Of a DNA stretch of 33,715 bases, positions 16,159 to 25,799 are shown in pieces (position 1 is the first letter of the stretch; each line of letters begins with the position of its first letter). The stretch is from the NCBI GenBank assembly GCA_947258545.1, contig CAMYJI010000035.1, positions 1 through 33,715 of the forward strand. Direction: 5' to 3'. Source of the stretch: an uncultured Ectothiorhodospiraceae bacterium (GTDB taxonomy: Bacteria; Pseudomonadota; Gammaproteobacteria; UBA9214). The notes beneath the pieces are model-generated. The model saw only the letters and a list, made by a program, of their open reading frames with translations, searched no databases and was not told where the DNA came from. A program made the position numbers and the translations under genes.

Positions 16159-18108
16159 ATGCCACAAATACCCCGATTCCTGACAGCACTCATTCTTCTG
16201 GCCGGCGTCTCGGCTGTACCGGCGAAAACCGACCCCCTGATGGCGCAGCGCCAGCTGTTTATCGAGGCACGCAAGTCCCTTAACAACAGTCAGGTGGAGC
16301 GCTACCGGGATCTGGCGGGGCGCCTGCAGGCCTACCCGCTTTATGCCTATCTGCAATACCAGGAACTTCGCACCCGCCTGAACCGCGCAGACGAAGCGGA
16401 GATCACGGATTTCCTCGACAGCTATCCAGACCATCCGCTCAACAACCGCCTCCGCCAGGCCTGGCTGTACTCGCTGGCCCGTAACCAGCACTGGAAACTG
16501 TTCCTCAAACATTACCGGCCGTCTGAATCCGTCAGCCTGCAGTGTTATGCCCTACAGGCGCGCCTGGCGACCGGCCGTAAACAGGGCATCGCCGACGCTA
16601 TCCTGCCGCTGTGGACGGTGGGCAAGTCACAACCCAAGGCCTGCGATCCGCTGTTCGAGTTCCTCCGCGACAAGGGACACATCACCAACGAGCTGTTGTG
16701 GCAACGCATACGGCTCGCCATGCAAAACAACCGGCCGAGCCTGGCCGGCTACCTCGCGCGCCGCCTGCCGGAAAAGGAGCAGGAATGGGTCACCCTCTGG
16801 CGCAAGGCCCACAGCAACCCGAGCAGGACGCTCAAAGGTAAGCGCCTGGACAGTGACTCACCCATGGTGCGTGAGATCCTCGTACACGCACTCGGGCGCC
16901 TGGCGCGCTTCAATGCTGAACAGGCCCACGCGACCTGGGAGGCCGTCGGGCACAAATATACATTCAGCGATGCACAGCGCCACTCCGTGGAAAACCGTAT
17001 CGCCCTGTACGGTGCCACCGACCACCACCCCGACGCACACGACTGGCTGGACGCCCTCCCGGAACAGGCCCACGACAAGAAAACGCGCGAGTGGCGCATC
17101 CGTCGCGCCATCGCCGCGCGGGACTGGGACTCGGTACTCGATCATATAAACACCCTGCCAGCCGATGAACGCCAGACCGATGAGTGGGACTACTGGCAGG
17201 CCTACACCCTGGAACAGGAGGGCCAGCGTCTCGCGGCGATGAACCACTACTCCCGGCTGGCCAAGGAGCGCAGTTACTATGGGTTCCTGGCGGCGGACTA
17301 CCTCGACTGGCCCTATGAAATGGGGGATGAACCGCTGACCTACGCTGCGGCGGCACTCGAGCAGCTCAGCCGGATACCCGGTATGGTACGCGCGCGCGAG
17401 CTCTATCTCGCCGACCTGCTGACGGATGCGCGCCGCGAATGGGCCCATGTCACCCGCAACATGAGCAACGATGAGCTGAAACTGGCCGCGCTACTCGCTC
17501 GTGAGTGGGGCTGGAATGACCGCGCCATTCTCACGGTGGCCCGCACCGGTGACTATGCCGACCTCAAGTTGCGCTTCCCTCTGGATCACGCCGACGCCGT
17601 GCGTGACCATGCACGCCACTACAAGCTCGACCCCAGCCATGTCTTTGCCGTTATTCGCCAGGAGAGTGCATTCAACAAGGATGCCCGTTCACCCGCCGGC
17701 GCACTGGGCCTGATGCAACTGATGCCCAAGACCGGGCGGGTAACGGCACGCAAGAACCGGATCCCGCTATCCAGCACCCGCAACCTGATCGAGGCGGAAA
17801 AGAACATCCGTATCGGCTCCGCCTACCTGCGCGAGGTCATGGACCGATTTGACGACAATACCGTGCTGGCGACCGCCGCCTATAATGCCGGCCCGCATCG
17901 GGTGCAGGGTTGGCTGCCGGAGGCTGACGGCGAGTCCGTGGCGTCCTGGATTGCCAACATCCCGTTCTCGGAAACCCGCAAGTACGTGCAGCGGGTACTG
18001 ACCTACGCGGCGATCTATGACTGGCGCATGGACCGACCTGTCACCCGTCTGGAACAACGCATGCAGGGTATACTGGGCACCGCACGCGACGAGGATACCA
18101 GCGGCTAG
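16159..18108 (+). CDS. slt: Soluble lytic murein transglycosylase
   Basis: A 649-residue periplasmic enzyme that cleaves peptidoglycan glycan strands with formation of 1,6-anhydromuramic ends. Residues 1-22 form a signal peptide (MPQIPRFLTALILLAGVSAV). About 25-450 is the helical U/L superhelix typical of Slt70, and 480-620 is the catalytic SLT domain. Catalytic Glu is E502 in VIRQESAFN, followed by AGALGLMQLMPKTG and the downstream AYNAGPHRV. Length and domain order match Slt70. It is followed, 55 bases on, by the NDUFA9-like gene and cca on the same strand, which suggests a short operon. The Shine-Dalgarno is weak. Confidence 0.95.
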   Translation: MPQIPRFLTALILLAGVSAVPAKTDPLMAQRQLFIEARKSLNNSQVERYRDLAGRLQAYPLYAYLQYQELRTRLNRADEAEITDFLDSYPDHPLNNRLRQAWLYSLARNQHWKLFLKHYRPSESVSLQCYALQARLATGRKQGIADAILPLWTVGKSQPKACDPLFEFLRDKGHITNELLWQRIRLAMQNNRPSLAGYLARRLPEKEQEWVTLWRKAHSNPSRTLKGKRLDSDSPMVREILVHALGRLARFNAEQAHATWEAVGHKYTFSDAQRHSVENRIALYGATDHHPDAHDWLDALPEQAHDKKTREWRIRRAIAARDWDSVLDHINTLPADERQTDEWDYWQAYTLEQEGQRLAAMNHYSRLAKERSYYGFLAADYLDWPYEMGDEPLTYAAAALEQLSRIPGMVRARELYLADLLTDARREWAHVTRNMSNDELKLAALLAREWGWNDRAILTVARTGDYADLKLRFPLDHADAVRDHARHYKLDPSHVFAVIRQESAFNKDARSPAGALGLMQLMPKTGRVTARKNRIPLSSTRNLIEAEKNIRIGSAYLREVMDRFDDNTVLATAAYNAGPHRVQGWLPEADGESVASWIANIPFSETRKYVQRVLTYAAIYDWRMDRPVTRLEQRMQGILGTARDEDTSG

Positions 18109-18163
18109 CTGGTTTACTATAAGATCCCCCTATCCAGAGATTGCACACCAGCAGGATTCAGAC

Positions 18164-19126
18164 ATGAAAAACAAGACAGTATGCGTACTTGGCGGCACCG
18201 GCTTCGTCGGCAAGCACCTGGTACACCGCCTGACCAAAGAGGGCTACAGCGTGCGGGTTCTGACACGCCGGCCCGAGCGTCACCGGTCCCTCATCGTCAA
18301 CCCGGACGTCCGGCTGGTCAAAGCCGATGTGGGCAACCTGCACGATCTGTACGAACATCTTGCCGGCGCGGGCACGGTCGTCAACCTGGTCGGCATCCTC
18401 AACGAGGGCGGCAAGAAAGACCCGGGATTTCAACAGCTGCATGTGGAGTTGCCGCAACAGATCGCCACAGCCGCGGTCGAATGCGGCGTCGGACGGTTGC
18501 TGCACATGAGCGCGCTGAACGCCAATGCCGGAGAGACCCTGAGCCAGTACCTGAGGACCAAGGGCGAGGGCGAAAACCGCATGCATGCCGCGGCGCGGGA
18601 AGACCTGCTGGTCACCAGCTTCCGACCCTCGGTGGTTTTCGGGCCAGGTGACAGCTTCTTCAACCGCTTCGCCACCCTGCTGAGGCTCACCCCGCTGGTG
18701 TTTCCGCTGGCCTGCCCGAACAGCCGTTTCGCGCCGGTATTCATCGGTGATGTTGTCGAGGCCTTCTGCCGGGCGCTGGAAGATGATTACACCGGCGGTC
18801 AGCGCCTCGAACTGTGCGGGCCCGACAGCTACACGCTGCAGGAACTGGTCGAGTACACCCGCGACACGCTCGGCATGAAACAGCGCATCGTCGGCCTGGG
18901 CAATGGACTGTCACGCCTGCAGGCCCGGATGCTGGGAATCATGCCCGGCAAGCCGTTCAGCATGGACAATTACTATTCATTGCAATCTGACAGCCTTTGC
19001 AAGAACAACGCCCTGCCATCCCTCGGTATTACACCAACCCCGGTTGCCGCGGTCGTCCCCGGCTATCTTGCCGACCAGCATAATCGCGGACACTACAACC
19101 GCTTTCGCCGCACAGCCCGGCGCTGA
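18164..19126 (+). CDS. NAD(P)-binding SDR protein, complex I NDUFA9-like
   Basis: A 320-residue atypical short-chain dehydrogenase/epimerase. The Rossmann motif GGTGFVGKH is near the N-terminus (about 10-18). The sequence through NLVGILNEGG and GPGDSFFNRF resembles NDUFA9, the accessory subunit of mitochondrial complex I, and its bacterial relatives. The physiological substrate is unknown. The start at 18164 (MKNKTVCVLGG) is chosen because AGGA (18153-18156) lies seven bases upstream and the Rossmann fold then begins at once. An upstream open extension overlaps slt and adds nothing family-like. It sits between slt and cca, 51 bases before cca. Confidence 0.85.
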   Translation: MKNKTVCVLGGTGFVGKHLVHRLTKEGYSVRVLTRRPERHRSLIVNPDVRLVKADVGNLHDLYEHLAGAGTVVNLVGILNEGGKKDPGFQQLHVELPQQIATAAVECGVGRLLHMSALNANAGETLSQYLRTKGEGENRMHAAAREDLLVTSFRPSVVFGPGDSFFNRFATLLRLTPLVFPLACPNSRFAPVFIGDVVEAFCRALEDDYTGGQRLELCGPDSYTLQELVEYTRDTLGMKQRIVGLGNGLSRLQARMLGIMPGKPFSMDNYYSLQSDSLCKNNALPSLGITPTPVAAVVPGYLADQHNRGHYNRFRRTARR

Positions 19127-19177
19127 TGCCCGGACTGTTTTCAAAACCCGGCATCCACGGCGGCAGCGCCTGATCAT

Positions 19178-20329
19178 ATGGATGTCTACCTGGTCGGTGG
19201 TGCAGTACGCGACAAGCGGCTCGGCCAGCCGGTCAGTGAGCGCGACTGGGTTGTCGTCGGTGCCACACCGGAAGAGATGCTCAAACAGGGCTATACGCCG
19301 GTCGGCAAGGACTTTCCCGTGTTCCTGCATCCTGAAACCAGGGATGAATACGCGCTGGCCCGAACCGAACGCAAGACCGGGCCGGGCTACACTGGGTTTG
19401 ATACCTGCGCCGATACCGACATCACGCTTGAACAGGACCTGCTGCGGCGCGACCTGACCATCAATGCCATGGCGGAAACACCGGAGGGCGATTTGATCGA
19501 CCCCTATGGGGGACTCGATGACCTGGAAAACGGTGTGCTCCGCCACGTGTCCCCGGCCTTTTCCGAGGACCCTGTCAGGATCCTGCGCGTTGCCCGCTTC
19601 GCGGCCCGCTTTGCCCACTGGGGATTTCATGTCGCCCACGAAACCAATGCCCTGATGCGGCACATGGTCGGCGCCGGCGAGGTGGACCACCTGGTCCCCG
19701 AGCGGGTCTGGGCGGAACTGGTCAAGGCGCTGGCGGAAAAGACACCGGCGCGCTTCTTCGATGTGCTCTACGGCTGCGGCGCCCTGACGAAACTGTTCCC
19801 CGAGGTCGAACCACTGTACATTGCGGCCGACCGCCCGGGACACGGCCCCGGGGACGACACCTTTCCCGTGCTGCTGGCAGCCGTGGACCTGAGCGACGAC
19901 CCGGCAATCCGCTGCGCCGCCCTGGTCTGCGACACGGGCCTCGACATCCCGGCACTGGAACCGCTGTGCGACCGCCTGCGCGCGCCCAATGCCTACCGTG
20001 AACTCGCCAGCCATGCAATCAGCTACCGGGGACGGGTCCATGCCATCGCCGACCAGTCGGCCAGCGACGTGCTCGACCTGCTGGCTGCACTGGATGCCTT
20101 CCGGCGGCCGCAACGTTTCGAGGATTTTCTGCAGGTCTGCCGGGCCGATGCCAGGGCACACCCGCATGAGCATGACGGCCGGTATCCGCAGGCGGAGCTG
20201 TTACAACGGGCCTGCGCGGCGGCCCGGGCAGTCGACACGGGCGCGATCGCCGGCGCGGGCCTGTCCGGCCCGGCAATCGGACAAGCACTGCGCGAGCAGC
20301 GCATTAAAACTATCGAACTGCTATTGTAA
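19178..20329 (+). CDS. cca: CCA-adding tRNA nucleotidyltransferase with a decayed HD domain
   Basis: A 383-residue class II CCA enzyme that adds or repairs the 3' CCA of tRNAs. The catalytic head is well kept: GGAVRD (7-12), ERDWVVVG (21-28, with E21 and D23 at the metal site), ARTERK and RRDLTINAMA. In E. coli Cca the C-terminal half carries an HD phosphohydrolase with CHDLGKG. Here the matching stretch reads VCDTGLD, with C251 in place of the histidine and D252 kept, and the neighbouring GIHT motif reads TFPV. The protein is also about 30 residues shorter than E. coli Cca. Inference: nucleotidyltransferase active, HD phosphatase/phosphodiesterase lost. It follows the NDUFA9-like gene closely and precedes ppdK by 84 bases. 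Confidence 0.94.
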   Translation: MDVYLVGGAVRDKRLGQPVSERDWVVVGATPEEMLKQGYTPVGKDFPVFLHPETRDEYALARTERKTGPGYTGFDTCADTDITLEQDLLRRDLTINAMAETPEGDLIDPYGGLDDLENGVLRHVSPAFSEDPVRILRVARFAARFAHWGFHVAHETNALMRHMVGAGEVDHLVPERVWAELVKALAEKTPARFFDVLYGCGALTKLFPEVEPLYIAADRPGHGPGDDTFPVLLAAVDLSDDPAIRCAALVCDTGLDIPALEPLCDRLRAPNAYRELASHAISYRGRVHAIADQSASDVLDLLAALDAFRRPQRFEDFLQVCRADARAHPHEHDGRYPQAELLQRACAAARAVDTGAIAGAGLSGPAIGQALREQRIKTIELLL

Positions 20330-20413
20330 CGCCCAAGGTGATGCCGCCCTGTCCTGCGACCCGGCGGCCTCGTACCGACACTACCAGGGAATTTGACAAG
20401 AGGAATGATTGAA

Positions 20414-23203
20414 ATGGCAGCCAACCCCGAAACCATGCAACATGTCTTTTCCTTTCACGCTGGCGACGGCCACAACAAGCAGCTGCTCGGCGGCAAGGGG
20501 GCAAACCTGTGCGAGATGACCCAGATCGGGCTCAACGTCCCGCCGGGTTTCGTCATCAGCACGCAGGCCTGCCTGTCCTACCTCGGCTCGGCCAACCGGG
20601 CATTGCCGGACGGCCTGCTGGCACAGACCCGTGCGGAAATGGCTGCGCTGGAACGCGCGACCGGCAAGGGTTTCGGCAACGCCGACAACCCGCTGCTGGT
20701 CTCGGTGCGCTCCGGCTCGGCCCTGTCCATGCCGGGCATGATGGATACCATCCTCAATCTGGGACTGAATTCGGAAACCCTCGCCGGCCTGATCCAGCAG
20801 ACCGGCAACGAACGCTTCGGCTACGATGCCTACCGGCGCTTCATCCAGCTGTTCGGCAAGGTGGCACTGGGGATCCCCGACGCACGCTTCGATGAACCAT
20901 TCGATGCCCTCAAGCTGCGCGAGGGTATCAAGGCGGATATCGGACTCAGCGCGGAACACCTGCGCGAGATCAGCGAGACCTTTCTCGAAGTCGTGCGCGT
21001 CGAGACCGGTCAACCCTTCCCCCACGATGTCTATGAGCAGCTGGAGGTCGCCATCAAGGCCGTGTTTGATTCCTGGTCGGGCAAGCGCGCGGTCGACTAC
21101 CGGCGCGAGTTTAATATCACCCCCGAGATGGCCAACGGCACCGCGGTCAACGTGGTGACCATGGTATTCGGCAACATGGGCAGCGACAGCGCCACCGGTG
21201 TCGGCTTCACCCGTAACCCGGGCACCGGCGAGAACACCATGTTCGGCGAGTACCTGGTGAATGCCCAGGGCGAGGACGTGGTGGCCGGCATCCGCACGCC
21301 CAAACCGGTACAGGAAATGGAACAGGAGATGCCGGAGATGTACAGCCAGCTGGTCGACCTGCGCAACCGCCTGGAGTCGCACTACCACGAGGTCCAGGAC
21401 TACGAGTACACCATCGAGAACGGCATCCTCTATTGCCTGCAGACCCGCAACGGCAAGATGAATGCCGCCGCACGGGTGCGCACCTCGGTGGAAATGGTCA
21501 AGGAAGGCCTTATCGACAGGGACCAGGCCCTGCTGCGGGTCGACCCCGAGGAACTCGAGCAGTTGCTGCACCCGCGCCTCGACCCGAACGACACCAGTGT
21601 GGCGGTCACCCAGGGGCTACCGGCCTCGCCCGGTGCCGCCTACGGTGCCGTGGTGTTCGATGCCGACCGCGCCGAGCTGCTGGGCCGCACCGGCGAAAAG
21701 ATCATCCTGGTGCGCGAGGAGACCAAGCCCGAGGACATCCATGGCTTCTTCGCCGCCCAGGGTATACTCACCAGCCGCGGCGGCAAGACCTCGCATGCCG
21801 CCGTGGTCGCGCGCGGCATGGGCAAACCCTGCGTCGCCGGCGCCGAGGGCATCACCGTCGACACCCGCAACCGCCAGGCAACGGTGGGCGACACCGCCCT
21901 GCGCGAGGGTGACATCATCACCATCGATGGCGGCAACGGCAATGTCTACCTGGGTGAAATCCCGACTGTAGAACCCGAGTTTTCCGAAGACCTGCATACC
22001 CTGCTGGAATGGGCCGACGCCGTTGCCGTCCTGAAAGTCATGGCCAACGCCGACACCGTCGATGCGGCCCGCCAGGCCAGCGAATACGGCGCCATGGGCA
22101 TCGGCCTGTGCCGCACAGAACGCATGTTCAATGCCACCGACCGCCTGCCCATTGTGGTGGACATGATCCTCGCCAACACCACGGAGGAGCGTGAAAAGGT
22201 CCTGCAGGAGCTGCTGCCCATCCAGCGCGGGGATTTCAAGGACCTGTTCAAGACAATGGCACCGCGCCCGGTCACCATTCGCCTGCTGGACCCGCCGATC
22301 CACGAATTCCTGCCCAGCGAACGCCAACTCGAGCAGGAACTGTCACACCTTAACCAGCTGCGCAGCACCGTCGAGGGCATGAACGACCTGGCCGGCGCCA
22401 TGCGCCTGCTGCACGCGGAACAGGCCGATGCGCAGGCCTTGCCCACACCCTTCAATCCCAACGGCGCCGAACTGGTCGATGCCGCCATCGCCAAGAAGAA
22501 ACTGATGCTGCACAAGGTGCGCGAGCTGTTCGAGATCAATCCCATGCTCGGCCACCGCGGTGTACGCCTGGGTCTCACCTACCCGGAAATCTATGCCATG
22601 CAGATACGTGCCGTCCTCGAGGCGGTGGCGGAGTGCAACCAGGAAGGCGTCGCGGCCGATGCCGAGATCATGGTGCCCCAGGTATGTACCTCGGAGGAGT
22701 TGTCGCGCGTCAAGCAGATCGTGGACGAGGTCCGGCAACAGGTCGAGGCGCAGTACGGTGCACAGGTACAGTTCAAGTTCGGCACCATGATCGAGGTGGT
22801 GCGTGCCTGCATGCGCGCCAAACGACTGGCCGAGGTGGCCGAGTTCTTCTCCTTCGGCACCAACGACCTGACCCAGTCCAGCTTCTCCTTTTCCCGCGAG
22901 GACGCGGAGAACAAGTTCCTGCCGTTCTACAACGAGACCGGCATCCTGCAGGACAATCCCTTCGAGGTGCTGGACGTGAACGGTGTCGGGGAGCTGATGC
23001 GCATCACCCTGGAGTGGGGCCGCAAGCAGCGCCCGGGCCTGAAGGTCGGTATCTGCGGGGAACAGGGCGGTCACCCGGAGTCCATCCGTTTCTGCCATCA
23101 CATTGGCCTGAGCTACGTGTCCTGCTCGGCGCCACGGGTACCGGTCGCCCGGCTGGCCGCGGCACACGCCAAACTGACGGAAGCCAGCTACAGCCTGGAT
23201 TGA
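20414..23203 (+). CDS. ppdK: Pyruvate, phosphate dikinase
   Basis: A 929-residue PPDK that interconverts pyruvate + ATP + Pi and phosphoenolpyruvate + AMP + PPi. The order is an N-terminal ATP-grasp nucleotide domain (about 1-340, with GGKGANLCEM near residue 22), the phosphohistidine swivelling domain with H461 in GGKTSHAAVVARGMGKP, and a C-terminal PEP/pyruvate barrel with C881 in VGICGEQGG. In-frame starts also exist at 20393 (TTG) and 20405 (ATG), but AAGAGGA (20398-20404) is spaced nine bases from the ATG at 20414, which is therefore preferred. In an autotroph the enzyme could serve gluconeogenesis, or use the pyrophosphate economy that also involves Sat; this is inference. Confidence 0.96.
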   Translation: MAANPETMQHVFSFHAGDGHNKQLLGGKGANLCEMTQIGLNVPPGFVISTQACLSYLGSANRALPDGLLAQTRAEMAALERATGKGFGNADNPLLVSVRSGSALSMPGMMDTILNLGLNSETLAGLIQQTGNERFGYDAYRRFIQLFGKVALGIPDARFDEPFDALKLREGIKADIGLSAEHLREISETFLEVVRVETGQPFPHDVYEQLEVAIKAVFDSWSGKRAVDYRREFNITPEMANGTAVNVVTMVFGNMGSDSATGVGFTRNPGTGENTMFGEYLVNAQGEDVVAGIRTPKPVQEMEQEMPEMYSQLVDLRNRLESHYHEVQDYEYTIENGILYCLQTRNGKMNAAARVRTSVEMVKEGLIDRDQALLRVDPEELEQLLHPRLDPNDTSVAVTQGLPASPGAAYGAVVFDADRAELLGRTGEKIILVREETKPEDIHGFFAAQGILTSRGGKTSHAAVVARGMGKPCVAGAEGITVDTRNRQATVGDTALREGDIITIDGGNGNVYLGEIPTVEPEFSEDLHTLLEWADAVAVLKVMANADTVDAARQASEYGAMGIGLCRTERMFNATDRLPIVVDMILANTTEEREKVLQELLPIQRGDFKDLFKTMAPRPVTIRLLDPPIHEFLPSERQLEQELSHLNQLRSTVEGMNDLAGAMRLLHAEQADAQALPTPFNPNGAELVDAAIAKKKLMLHKVRELFEINPMLGHRGVRLGLTYPEIYAMQIRAVLEAVAECNQEGVAADAEIMVPQVCTSEELSRVKQIVDEVRQQVEAQYGAQVQFKFGTMIEVVRACMRAKRLAEVAEFFSFGTNDLTQSSFSFSREDAENKFLPFYNETGILQDNPFEVLDVNGVGELMRITLEWGRKQRPGLKVGICGEQGGHPESIRFCHHIGLSYVSCSAPRVPVARLAAAHAKLTEASYSLD

Positions 23204-23230
23204 GCCGGTTGCGGGGCAAGCCACCGTCCG

Positions 23231-23277
23231 CTGCTGTCCCACATTTATTCCTTTTCCCCTACATGGGGAGAAGGTTA
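23231..23277 (-). repeat. Dispersed repeat, copy A (pair of 25754-25799)
   Basis: Starts CTGCTGTCCCACAT and ends GGGGAGAAGGTTA. It is almost the reverse complement of 25754-25799. The core CCCCTACATGGGG is a short palindrome. It lies between the convergent ppdK and uppP genes. Confidence 0.75.
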
Positions 23278-23351
23278 CAGCGTGCAGGTAGAGACTATAT
23301 ATACCGGTATTACATTGTGCTTTTGATGAAACCGGTGGTGCAGTAGCAGAG

Positions 23352-24149
23352 CTAGACGAACACCCAGAGCAGCACGAGTCCCAGCAGCAGGCGGTAGACA
23401 ACAAACGGCAGCATGCCGATGCGCTCGATCAGTTGCAGGAAGAAGTGGATACACAGGTACGCGCTGATCCCCGCGACAGTGATCCCCAGCAGCAGTACGT
23501 CCCAGGCGACTGGTTCGCCGAGCTGCAGCAGTTTTTTCGTCTCATAGCCGCCGGCCAGGACGATCACCGGGATCGACAGCAGGAAGGAGAAACGGGCCGC
23601 TGCGGAGCGCGTCAGGCCCAGTGCCAGGCCGGCCGTCATGGTAATGCCGGAACGCGAGGTGCCGGGGACCAGCGCGATTGCCTGTGCCAGCCCGATAACC
23701 AGCACATCCTTCAGGCCCAGGGTGTATTCATCGCGCTGGTGGTGGCTGTACCGATCGGCCCAGCCGAGCAGCAACGCGAACACGATTGTGGTCACCGCAA
23801 TGACCAACGGCGATCGCAGCGACGATTCAACCAGGTCGTGCAACAGCAGACCGGCCAGTACCACCGGAACGGTACCCAGCAACACCAGCCAGGCCAGCCG
23901 CGCCTCGCTCGTCATCCCCTTCCCAATAAGCGACTGCAGCCAGGCGCCGAGCAACCGCACCAGATCGTGACGGAAATAAGTAACCACCGCCAGCAGGGTG
24001 CCCACGTGCACGGCCACGTCGAACGCCAGTCCCTGGTCCTCCCAGCCGAACAGGGTCGGCATCAGGATCAGGTGCGCCGAACTCGAAATCGGCAGGAACT
24101 CGGTCAGGCCCTGCAACAGGGCCAGAAAGATTGCTTGCAGGCTGTCCAT
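23352..24149 (-). CDS. uppP: Undecaprenyl-diphosphatase (BacA type)
   Basis: A 265-residue polytopic membrane protein that dephosphorylates undecaprenyl pyrophosphate to recycle the lipid carrier for peptidoglycan and O-antigen, and confers bacitracin resistance when abundant. Motifs are [13 protein letters not shown] (about 15-27) and the phosphatase-like [14 protein letters not shown] (about 161-174), with around eight hydrophobic helices. The length matches BacA. It lies 57 bases downstream of the MidA-like gene on the same strand and may be cotranscribed. In E. coli uppP lies between cca and folB, which is the same broad order as here. Confidence 0.96.
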   Translation of the reverse strand: MDSLQAIFLALLQGLTEFLPISSSAHLILMPTLFGWEDQGLAFDVAVHVGTLLAVVTYFRHDLVRLLGAWLQSLIGKGMTSEARLAWLVLLGTVPVVLAGLLLHDLVESSLRSPLVIAVTTIVFALLLGWADRYSHHQRDEYTLGLKDVLVIGLAQAIALVPGTSRSGITMTAGLALGLTRSAAARFSFLLSIPVIVLAGGYETKKLLQLGEPVAWDVLLLGITVAGISAYLCIHFFLQLIERIGMLPFVVYRLLLGLVLLWVFV

Positions 24150-24206
24150 GCAGTCAGGTCGTTTGAGTCAGTGATTCAATAGAAGCACGGAAGCATAGCG
24201 TCATTT

Positions 24207-25376
24207 TCACAGCCGGTCGCGGAAATCCTGCAGCCGGAATCCCGGGACCGGTCCATCGATGCCCTTTGCCAGGCCGATAAACTTGAAACGCTCGCCCATC
24301 TCGCCCGGCAACATCAGCTGTTTTACCTGTTGTACCTGCTTCAGATAATCCACCGAGTCGGTCGGTCCGGCGGTGCTCAACAACCGGTCGATACCGCAGT
24401 CCAGCAGGAAGTGCGCCTGGGTGGTGTAACCGGTTACCTCCAGTCCGGCGGCGCTGCCCGCCTCGGCCACCGCGGTGAAATCCACGTGCGCCGTGATGTC
24501 CTGCAACCCGGGCCACAGGAAGGGGTCGTCGTGGGCACGGTGCCGGTAGTGACACATCAGGGTACCCGTGCTGCGTTGCGGATGGTAATACTCGCGACGT
24601 GGGTAGCCGTAGTCGGCCATCAGCACCATTCCCTGATCCAGCAGGGCGGCGATGCTGGCCAGCCAGGGCGCCAGTGTCATATTGATCTCGGAGATAAAAC
24701 CGGCCGCCAGGCCAACCTCCGCCGCAAGCTGCTGAATCGCTTTAGATGCTGCGCCGGCGGGTGCCTCCTCGGGACGCCAGTCAAAGCTATCGTCACTGCT
24801 CCGTACATTAAACAACTCGACCGCCGTGCCATTCCAGCGAAAGCGTTCCACCGGCATGGCATCGAGTACCTCGTTGGCCAGCAACACACCACGAAAGTCG
24901 CCCTGCGGCAGGGTATCCAGCCAGGTGACACGCGCGCACAGGTCCGGCACCTGCACGCGCAGGGTTTCCTGCTGGCGCGCGCGCAACTCGGCACTGCGTT
25001 CGAGGATGCTGTATTGCCTGGGCAGGCGGCCAATTGCTTCCAGTTCCGCAAGGATATCGGCGGCCAACCGGCCGCTGCCGGCACCAAACTCGAGGATGTC
25101 GCCACCACCCAGTTCCGCCAGCACGCTGGCACAGGACTGCGCCAGGCAGCGCCCGAACAGGGACGAGAGCTCCGGTGCCGTGACGAAATCACCCGCGGCT
25201 CCAAACTTTTGCGCACCGGCACTGTAGTAACCCAGGCCGGGGCTATAGAGACACAGTTCCATGTAACGCGAGAACGGAATGAAACCACCGGCGACCGCGA
25301 TCTCGGCACGGATCACGTCCACCAGTTGCTCGCTTAGTGTCAGCGCCTCGGCCGAAGGTTCGGGCAGGTCATTCAT
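24207..25376 (-). CDS. MidA/NDUFAF7-family SAM-dependent methyltransferase
   Basis: A 389-residue class I methyltransferase of the NDUFAF7/MidA (COG1565) family. LEFGAGSGRLAADIL (about 95-109) is the SAM-binding motif I, and NEVLDAMPVERF is the family's second signature. Human NDUFAF7 dimethylates an arginine of complex I NDUFS2 during assembly; bacterial substrates are undefined. An NDUFA9-like gene also sits in this window, but a complex I link is only a suggestion. It starts at the ATG at 25376 and is followed by uppP. The 467-base region before it is filled with repeats. Confidence 0.88.
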   Translation of the reverse strand: MNDLPEPSAEALTLSEQLVDVIRAEIAVAGGFIPFSRYMELCLYSPGLGYYSAGAQKFGAAGDFVTAPELSSLFGRCLAQSCASVLAELGGGDILEFGAGSGRLAADILAELEAIGRLPRQYSILERSAELRARQQETLRVQVPDLCARVTWLDTLPQGDFRGVLLANEVLDAMPVERFRWNGTAVELFNVRSSDDSFDWRPEEAPAGAASKAIQQLAAEVGLAAGFISEINMTLAPWLASIAALLDQGMVLMADYGYPRREYYHPQRSTGTLMCHYRHRAHDDPFLWPGLQDITAHVDFTAVAEAGSAAGLEVTGYTTQAHFLLDCGIDRLLSTAGPTDSVDYLKQVQQVKQLMLPGEMGERFKFIGLAKGIDGPVPGFRLQDFRDRL

Positions 25377-25442
25377 GTGTGCTTACTGCTGTCCCAATAA
25401 TTTATTTACATGTACAGAGAATTGCCGATAGCAATGCTTTAT

Positions 25443-25572
25443 GGAAGCTCTGATTAACTGCTACATCACGTCATTGCGAACGCAGTGAAGCAATCTCATT
25501 GGCGCACCATCAACCCGTTACAGATTGCTTCGTCACTTCGTTCCTCGCAATGAGATATAAATCAGACCTTGC
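25443..25572. mobile_element. MITE-like element with imperfect terminal repeats and internal palindrome
   Basis: The ends GGAAGCTCTGATTAA (25443-25457) and, inverted, GCAAGGTCTGATTTA (25558-25572) match at 12 of 15 positions. Inside, 25470-25496 and 25522-25553 are inverted arms of the TCATTGCGA...GAAGCAATCT type, a repeat seen widely in bacterial genomes. The element is about 130 bases and non-coding. Its left end plus four flanking bases (25439-25457) recurs inverted at 85-103. Confidence 0.6.
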
Positions 25573-25753
25573 TTAATACTGTCTGGTGTTATTCAGTGAT
25601 ATGAAATCCTATTGCCCGCGATAGAAAAAACATCCCCTCCCCCATGAGTGGGAGAGTGTCACGACTGCCTGGATGCAGGAGGTAGAGTACCAACAGTAGG
25701 CGCTATAGGCGACGCCTGGAGCAGTTACCGGGGGTGTGGGTTGCCCCTCATCC

Positions 25754-25799
25754 TAACCTTCTCCCCTTGAAGGGGTGAAGGAATTATGTGGGACAGCAG
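25754..25799 (+). repeat. Dispersed repeat, copy B (pair of 23231-23277)
   Basis: Starts TAACCTTCTCCCCTTGA and ends GTGGGACAGCAG. It matches copy A in inverted orientation with few differences, so the two copies bracket uppP and the MidA-like gene. Confidence 0.75.

Noticed and set aside
20381..21571. Long minus-strand open frames across ppdK, sat and cca
   Set aside because: They are antisense shadows of well-supported genes, with low-complexity composition and no recognisable motifs.
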